From NCBI RefSeq assembly GCF_900107685.1, contig NZ_FNRQ01000002.1:806001-870000 (forward strand): a DNA stretch of 64,000 nucleotides, given 5' to 3'. This DNA is from Paraburkholderia sartisoli. GTDB taxonomy: Bacteria; Pseudomonadota; Gammaproteobacteria; Burkholderiales; Burkholderiaceae. Shown here one piece after another: positions 59,859 to 64,000 of the stretch. Within the stretch, counting starts at the first letter, position 1; every line of letters begins with the position of its first letter. A program made the translations under genes and the position numbers. The notes under the pieces were generated by a model. It ran no database searches. It had not been told where the DNA came from and saw only the letters and a list, made by a program, of their open reading frames with translations.

Positions 59859-60749
59859 ATGATGCTGTCCCAGGTGGAGGCCATGCGCGACCAGTTGCGT
59901 CCGTCCGAGCGCAAGCTGGCCGACTACGTGATCGAGGCGCCCCGCGAGGTGCTCGACCTGTCGATGACGGAAGTGGCGGCGCGCGCGGGCGTGAGCCAGC
60001 CGACGATCGCGCGCTTCTGTCGCGCGCTCGGTTTTTCAGGTTTCAGGGAGTTCAAGATTCGCCTCGCGCAGGGCATCGCGGCCGAGGTGCCGGCGGTTTA
60101 TCGCGACGTGCGCGCGGACGAGCCGACGCCGGGTGTCGCCGCGAAAGTGCTCGACCGGACGATCGGCGCGCTGATCCAGGTGCGCAACAACCTGTCGTCG
60201 GATAGCGTGGCGGCGGCGATCGCACTCCTCGCCGATGCGCGACGCATCGAGTTCTACGGCGCGGGTGGCTCGGGTATCGCGGCGCTCGACGTGCAGCACA
60301 AGTTCTTCCGCCTCGGCGTGCCAAGCGTCGCGTATTCGGACCCGCATACGTTCCTGATGTCGGCGGCGCTGCTGGGCAAGGGCGACGTCGTGGTCGCGAT
60401 TTCGAATACCGGACGCACGCGCGACATCGTCGATGCCGCGCGCTCGGCGCTGGCCGCGGGTGCGAGGGTGATCGCGATCACGCACGGCAATTCGCCGCTC
60501 GCGCGGCTTGCCACGGTCGGGCTGTACGCGAACGTCGATGAAGACACGGATATCTTTTCGCCGATGACATCGCGCGTTTCGCATCTCGCGATCGGCGACA
60601 TTCTGGCGGTGGGCGTGGCGCTCAGACTGGGGCCGGAACTGCTCGGCAAGCTCGCTGAGGCGAAGGACATATTGCGACGACGCCGGATCGAAGACGCCGC
60701 CACGGGCGCGGCCGCGGGCAAACCCGCGGCAAACGCGGCGAAACGCTGA
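59859..60749 (+). CDS. hexR: RpiR/HexR-family regulator of glucose metabolism
   Basis: A 296-residue regulator. The N-terminal HTH_6 domain (residues ~1-75) has LSMTEVAARAGVSQPTIARF and CRALGFSGFREFKIRLA; the C-terminal SIS sugar-phosphate domain has RRIEFYGAGGSGIAALDVQH and DVVVAISNTGRTRDIVDAA. HexR proteins sense KDPG, the Edd product, and release their operators. Divergent from edd with two matching palindromes between them. Its TGA abuts the hemJ stop on the other strand. Two successive ATGs make the first residue uncertain. Confidence 0.92.
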   Translation: MMLSQVEAMRDQLRPSERKLADYVIEAPREVLDLSMTEVAARAGVSQPTIARFCRALGFSGFREFKIRLAQGIAAEVPAVYRDVRADEPTPGVAAKVLDRTIGALIQVRNNLSSDSVAAAIALLADARRIEFYGAGGSGIAALDVQHKFFRLGVPSVAYSDPHTFLMSAALLGKGDVVVAISNTGRTRDIVDAARSALAAGARVIAITHGNSPLARLATVGLYANVDEDTDIFSPMTSRVSHLAIGDILAVGVALRLGPELLGKLAEAKDILRRRRIEDAATGAAAGKPAANAAKR

Positions 60750-61166
60750 TCAGAACGGCTTGATCACGACGAGCGCGACAGCGGCGAGCAAGCCGAGAAC
60801 CGGGAGTTCGTTGAACATCCGGTACCACCTGTCCGAGCGCCGGTTTTCGCCGCGCTCGAATGTGCGCAGCAGGACGCCGCAATACAGGTGATAGACGACG
60901 AGCAGCACGACCACGCCGACCTTCGCGTGAATCCAGCCCTGCCCGCGTCCGATGCCGACCGCGAGCCACAGCCACAACCCGCACGCAAGCGCGGGCACGG
61001 CGATCAGCGTCATGAAGCGAAACAGCTTGCGCGCCATGATCAGGAGCCGCTTGACCGCGGCGGGTTCCGTTTCCATCGCCAGATTCACGAAGATGCGCGG
61101 CAGGTAAAAGAGCCCTGCAAACCAGGCAGCAACCAGTACGATGTGAAACGTCTTCACCCAGAGCAT
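60750..61166 (-). CDS. hemJ: HemJ-type protoporphyrinogen IX oxidase
   Basis: A 138-residue four-helix membrane protein of the HemJ (UPF0093) family, the quinone-linked oxidase of protoporphyrinogen used where HemG and HemY are missing. It starts MLWVKTFHIVLVAAWFAGLF then YLPRIFV, with a conserved His, and ends RWYRMFNELPVLGLLAAVAL then VVIKPF. AAGGA precedes the ATG; a 26-residue longer frame is not conserved. It is downstream of proA on the same strand. Confidence 0.92.
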   Translation of the reverse strand: MLWVKTFHIVLVAAWFAGLFYLPRIFVNLAMETEPAAVKRLLIMARKLFRFMTLIAVPALACGLWLWLAVGIGRGQGWIHAKVGVVVLLVVYHLYCGVLLRTFERGENRRSDRWYRMFNELPVLGLLAAVALVVIKPF

Positions 61167-61224
61167 CGGCGGTCCTTGGAAACTTGTTGTGTGTGATTGG
61201 CGTGATGACGAAGAGGCTCGCGCG

Positions 61225-62496
61225 TTACTGACGCCCTTCCCCATGCCCCAGCACGACGTATTTCATCGATGTCAGGCCTTCCAGCCCAACCGGTCCGCGT
61301 GCGTGCAGCTTGTCGTTCGAGATGCCGATTTCCGCGCCGAGGCCGAATTCGAAGCCATCCGCGAATCGCGTCGATGCGTTGACCATCACGCTCGCCGAAT
61401 CCACTTCGCGCAGGAAACGCATCGCGCGGTCGTGGTCTTCGGTGACGATCGCATCCGTGTGCGCCGAGCTGTATTCGTTGATGTGCCCGATCGCCGCGTC
61501 GATGCCGTCGACGACCTTGATCGCCAGCACCGGCGCAAGATATTCGGTGCGCCAGTCTTCCCCGGTGGCGTCGACGAGCGGGCCGACACCGGCCGCTTCG
61601 AGCACCGCGCGCGCCGCCGGGTCGACGCGCAGCTCGACCTCCTTGTCGCGATACAGCTTGCCGAGCGGCGGCAGCACTTCATTCGCGATGCCGCGCGCGA
61701 CCAGCAGCGTTTCCATCGTGTTGCACGTGCCGTAGCGGTGCGTCTTCGCGTTGTCGCAGACGGTGAGCGCCTTCGCGATATCCGCGCGGTCGTCGACGTA
61801 CACGTGGCAGATGCCGTCGAGATGCTTGATCATCGGCACGCGCGCCTCTTCCATGAGCCGCGCGATCAGGCTCTTGCCGCCGCGCGGCACGATCACGTCG
61901 ACGTATTCCGTCATCGTGATCAGCACGCCGACCGCCGCGCGATCCGACGTGCCCACGACCTGCACCGCGTCCTGCGGCAGGCCGGCCGCTTCCAGCCCTT
62001 CGCCGATCAGCTTCGCGAGCGCTGTGTTGCACTCGAGCGCTTCGGAGCCGCCGCGCAGGATCGTGGCGTTGCCGGACTTCAGGCATAACGCGGCGGCGTC
62101 GATCGTCACGTTCGGGCGCGATTCGTAGATGATGCCGATCACACCCAGGGGCACGCGCATCTGCCCGACCTGAATGCCGCTCGGACGATACTTGAGATTG
62201 CTGATTTCACCGATCGGGTCCGGCAGCGCCGCGACCTGGCGCAGGCCCTCGACCATCGTCTTCAGCGCCTTGTCGGAGAGCGTCAGACGGTCGATGAACG
62301 CGGCATCATGGCCTTTCTCGCGGGCCTTCGCGACGTCGCGCGCGTTCGCGGCTGTCAGCGTCGCCGCATCGCGTTCGATGGCGTTCGCCACGGCTTCCAG
62401 CGCGGCGTTCTTCGCGGCCGTCGAGGCACGCGCCATCGCGCGCGAAGCGTGTCGTGCGCGGCGGCCGAGGTCGGTCATGTACTGGCTGATGTCCAT
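61225..62496 (-). CDS. proA: Gamma-glutamyl phosphate reductase
   Basis: A 423-residue NADPH-dependent reductase for the second step of proline synthesis. The catalytic Cys is in [35 protein letters not shown] and the end [20 protein letters not shown] are ProA hallmarks. proB is not adjacent, as is common in this group. It sits between holA and hemJ. Confidence 0.97.
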   Translation of the reverse strand: MDISQYMTDLGRRARHASRAMARASTAAKNAALEAVANAIERDAATLTAANARDVAKAREKGHDAAFIDRLTLSDKALKTMVEGLRQVAALPDPIGEISNLKYRPSGIQVGQMRVPLGVIGIIYESRPNVTIDAAALCLKSGNATILRGGSEALECNTALAKLIGEGLEAAGLPQDAVQVVGTSDRAAVGVLITMTEYVDVIVPRGGKSLIARLMEEARVPMIKHLDGICHVYVDDRADIAKALTVCDNAKTHRYGTCNTMETLLVARGIANEVLPPLGKLYRDKEVELRVDPAARAVLEAAGVGPLVDATGEDWRTEYLAPVLAIKVVDGIDAAIGHINEYSSAHTDAIVTEDHDRAMRFLREVDSASVMVNASTRFADGFEFGLGAEIGISNDKLHARGPVGLEGLTSMKYVVLGHGEGRQ

Positions 62497-62651
62497 CGTC
62501 GTTCTCTTGGTGTCGCGCCTGGCTCACGCGCGGGGCGCAGACAGGAATAGCTGGATTGGCGGAAAAGATGCGTCGATTGTAAGTCGGGGACGGCGGCTTT
62601 GCTGAAGGTGCGTCCGTTGGTGCGTCCGTTGCCGGACACCGGCTGGCGATA

Positions 62652-63776
62652 TCAGCGTGGCCGCGAGGCTGGGCGGCCTGGCGCTACCGCCGTTGCCCTG
62701 GCTCCCGCGCCCGGAGCGGATTTCGCTGGCGAAGCAACTGTCATCGCCAGTTCGAAAAGTCCGCTCCACGGGTCAGGCGGCGGATCGTGACGATGATCGC
62801 CCGGTGTGCCGCCGGACAAACCCTTCACCTGACGGTCGAGCCGTGCGGCCAGCGCGAGACCCTTTTCGAGCGCGGCTTCCGTGACGCGCGACAATGCCGG
62901 CCCGACGAGCCGCTCGCGTGGACCCCACACGCGGTTTTCGCGCAGCAGGATCGCAAGCGGCTTGCCGGTCTCGACACCGCGCTTGATACGCAGCAACGTC
63001 CGCACTTCCTCGACGACGGCCCACAGCACGAGCACGGCCGCCTCGCCTTCGCCGCGCAGCCCGTCGAGCATGCGCGAGAGCCGGCTGACATCGCCCGCGA
63101 GCATCGCTTCGTTGAGCTTGAAAACGTCGTAACGCGCGACGTTCAGCACGGCGTCGTGGATCTGCTCGAAGCTCAACACGCCTTGCGGATAAAGCAGGCC
63201 AAGCTTCTGGATTTCCTGATGCGCGGCGAGCAGATTGCCCTCGACACGCTCGGCGATAAACTGCAGCGCGCGGCGACCTTCTTCGCCCGCGGCAACCCGC
63301 TGACCCTGCTGCGCGAGCCGCTGCCCGACCCACGCCGGCAGTTGCGCCCGCTCGACCGGGTCGATCTTCAGCGCGACGCCCGCCTCGGCGAGTGCCGTGA
63401 ACCACGCCGACTTCTGCGTGGCGACATCGACACGCGGCAACGTCACCAGCGTCAGGACATCGGGACTGGACGCGGCGGCGAGCGTCTTGAGCGCGTCCGC
63501 GCCTTCCTTGCCCGGCTTGCCCGACGGAATGCGCAACTCGACCAGCTGGCGGTCACCGAAGAGCGACATCGACTGGCTCGCGCCCAGCAGCGAACTCCAG
63601 TCGAAACCGCGCTCGACGGTAAACACGGAGCGGTCGGTGAACCCGGCCGCACGCGCCGTCGCGCGAATGCGATCGCACGCTTCCTGCGCAAGCAGATGCT
63701 CGTCGCCATACACGACGTACAGGCCAGCGAGGCCTTTCGCGAGGTGCGGTTCGAGCGCGTCAAGTCGCAGTTGCAT
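62652..63776 (-). CDS. holA: DNA polymerase III subunit delta
   Basis: A 374-residue clamp-loader subunit that opens the beta clamp. It starts MQLRLDALEPHLAKGLAGLY and has YGDEHLLAQEACDRIR, the PAWVGQRLAQQGQRVA segment, EGNLLAAHQEIQKLGLLYP and KLNEAMLAGDVSRLSRMLDG. The C-terminus carries an insertion (HRHDPPPD) inside the usual GGxPW segment and an extra Ala/Pro/Arg-rich tail of about 25 residues. Upstream is lptE, the usual leuS-lptE-holA order. Confidence 0.94.
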   Translation of the reverse strand: MQLRLDALEPHLAKGLAGLYVVYGDEHLLAQEACDRIRATARAAGFTDRSVFTVERGFDWSSLLGASQSMSLFGDRQLVELRIPSGKPGKEGADALKTLAAASSPDVLTLVTLPRVDVATQKSAWFTALAEAGVALKIDPVERAQLPAWVGQRLAQQGQRVAAGEEGRRALQFIAERVEGNLLAAHQEIQKLGLLYPQGVLSFEQIHDAVLNVARYDVFKLNEAMLAGDVSRLSRMLDGLRGEGEAAVLVLWAVVEEVRTLLRIKRGVETGKPLAILLRENRVWGPRERLVGPALSRVTEAALEKGLALAARLDRQVKGLSGGTPGDHRHDPPPDPWSGLFELAMTVASPAKSAPGAGARATAVAPGRPASRPR

Positions 63777-63824
63777 AGGGCTGGCTACGGTTGCACAGGA
63801 TAAAGACGGGTCACTGGAGACGGC

Positions 63825-64000
63825 TCACAGCGGCGGCGGCGGCAACGGCGCACGCGGCGCGACCGCCGGCGCTTCCTCGCCCGGCGCCGGATGCAGCGAG
63901 CGGACCACCGCGAGACGACGCGTCAGCTGGTCGACCGCGTCGTTCTGCATGTCGGCGAACAGGATGTCGGCTTCGGCGCCCTTTGCCTGCGAGAACTGGT
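63825..64000 (-). CDS. lptE: LPS-assembly lipoprotein LptE, C-terminal part
   Basis: The frame is open from the window edge to a TGA at 63825-63827. The visible 57 or so residues read QFSQAKGAEADILFADMQND then AVDQLTRRLAVV, the conserved C-terminal helix of LptE, the plug of the LptD outer-membrane translocon. They finish in a Pro/Ala-rich tail ending PPPPL. The start and lipobox are outside the window. Its stop is about 50 bases before holA. Confidence 0.88.
   Translation of the reverse strand, partial: QFSQAKGAEADILFADMQNDAVDQLTRRLAVVRSLHPAPGEEAPAVAPRAPLPPPPL

Noticed and set aside
60747..60752. hexR and hemJ stops abutting as TGATCA
   Set aside because: A neat convergence of two stop codons but no functional implication can be drawn.
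62607..62630. GGTGCGTCCGTT present twice in tandem between proA and holA
   Set aside because: A single 12-bp duplication; too short and isolated to interpret.

Overview
This is a contiguous stretch of chromosomal housekeeping DNA from a GC-rich betaproteobacterium, almost certainly a Burkholderiaceae member of the Burkholderia/Paraburkholderia/Caballeronia group. The assignment rests on gene neighbourhoods (tgt-yajC-secD-secF, dusB-fis-purH-ruvCAB, tyrS-dtd-gpmB, anmK-erpA-rpsI-rplM, lptE-holA-hemJ/proA), a short 77-residue Fis, split PntAa/PntAb subunits, and an Entner-Doudoroff cluster under a HexR-type regulator. I see no prophage, insertion sequence, CRISPR array, tRNA or rRNA. Genes run on both strands and are densely packed; most long reading frames opposite or inside them are shadows produced by high GC content.

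Layout, left to right. 1-4.4 kb: end of tgt, then yajC-secD-secF (protein export). 4.5-7.9 kb: an MHS-type symporter and a cytochrome b561 plus two YceI proteins. 8.3-12.1 kb: a pqi operon (two half-length PqiA proteins, PqiB, PqiC), followed by three degenerate ~75-bp tandem repeats. 12.4-15.1 kb: rlmL, a VOC protein and a WYL regulator. 15.2-18.1 kb: pntAa-pntAb-pntB transhydrogenase. 18.3-21.8 kb: nudJ-mnmA and a membrane-anchored glutamate-synthase-like protein. 21.9-27.6 kb: a NitT/TauT ABC importer divergent from a TctDE-like two-component system, then a GST. 27.8-36.2 kb: pepP, ubiH-like, dusB-fis-purH and ruvC-ruvA-ruvB. 36.3-41.1 kb: an MpaB-type oxygenase, tyrS-dtd-gpmB (minus strand) and anmK. 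41.2-44.2 kb: erpA, the rplM-rpsI operon, an unannotated small-RNA candidate, an OsmC protein and rnpB. 44.2-47.4 kb: a DUF3025 gene, pyrC and a YafJ-type amidotransferase. 47.5-53.3 kb: the gltIJKL glutamate/aspartate importer, gdhA and a HypT-like LysR regulator. 53.4-60.7 kb: purB, gluconate uptake and kinase, eda-edd and hexR. 60.8-64 kb: hemJ, proA, holA and the 3' end of lptE.

The genes form recognisable working units. The Sec accessory proteins pull preproteins across the inner membrane. Gluconate permease, GntK, Edd and Eda carry gluconate to pyruvate and glyceraldehyde-3-phosphate, and two or three near-identical palindromes that overlap promoters tie this route to HexR. The glt importer and glutamate dehydrogenase lie together for glutamate use.

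The most interesting non-coding signal is on the minus strand at 42846-42970. It has a good sigma70 promoter, then three hairpins, one presenting UCCUCC (the complement of a Shine-Dalgarno sequence) in its loop, and a strong intrinsic terminator. This looks like a roughly 90-nt anti-Shine-Dalgarno small RNA. All calls come from reading the sequence; no database search was run.
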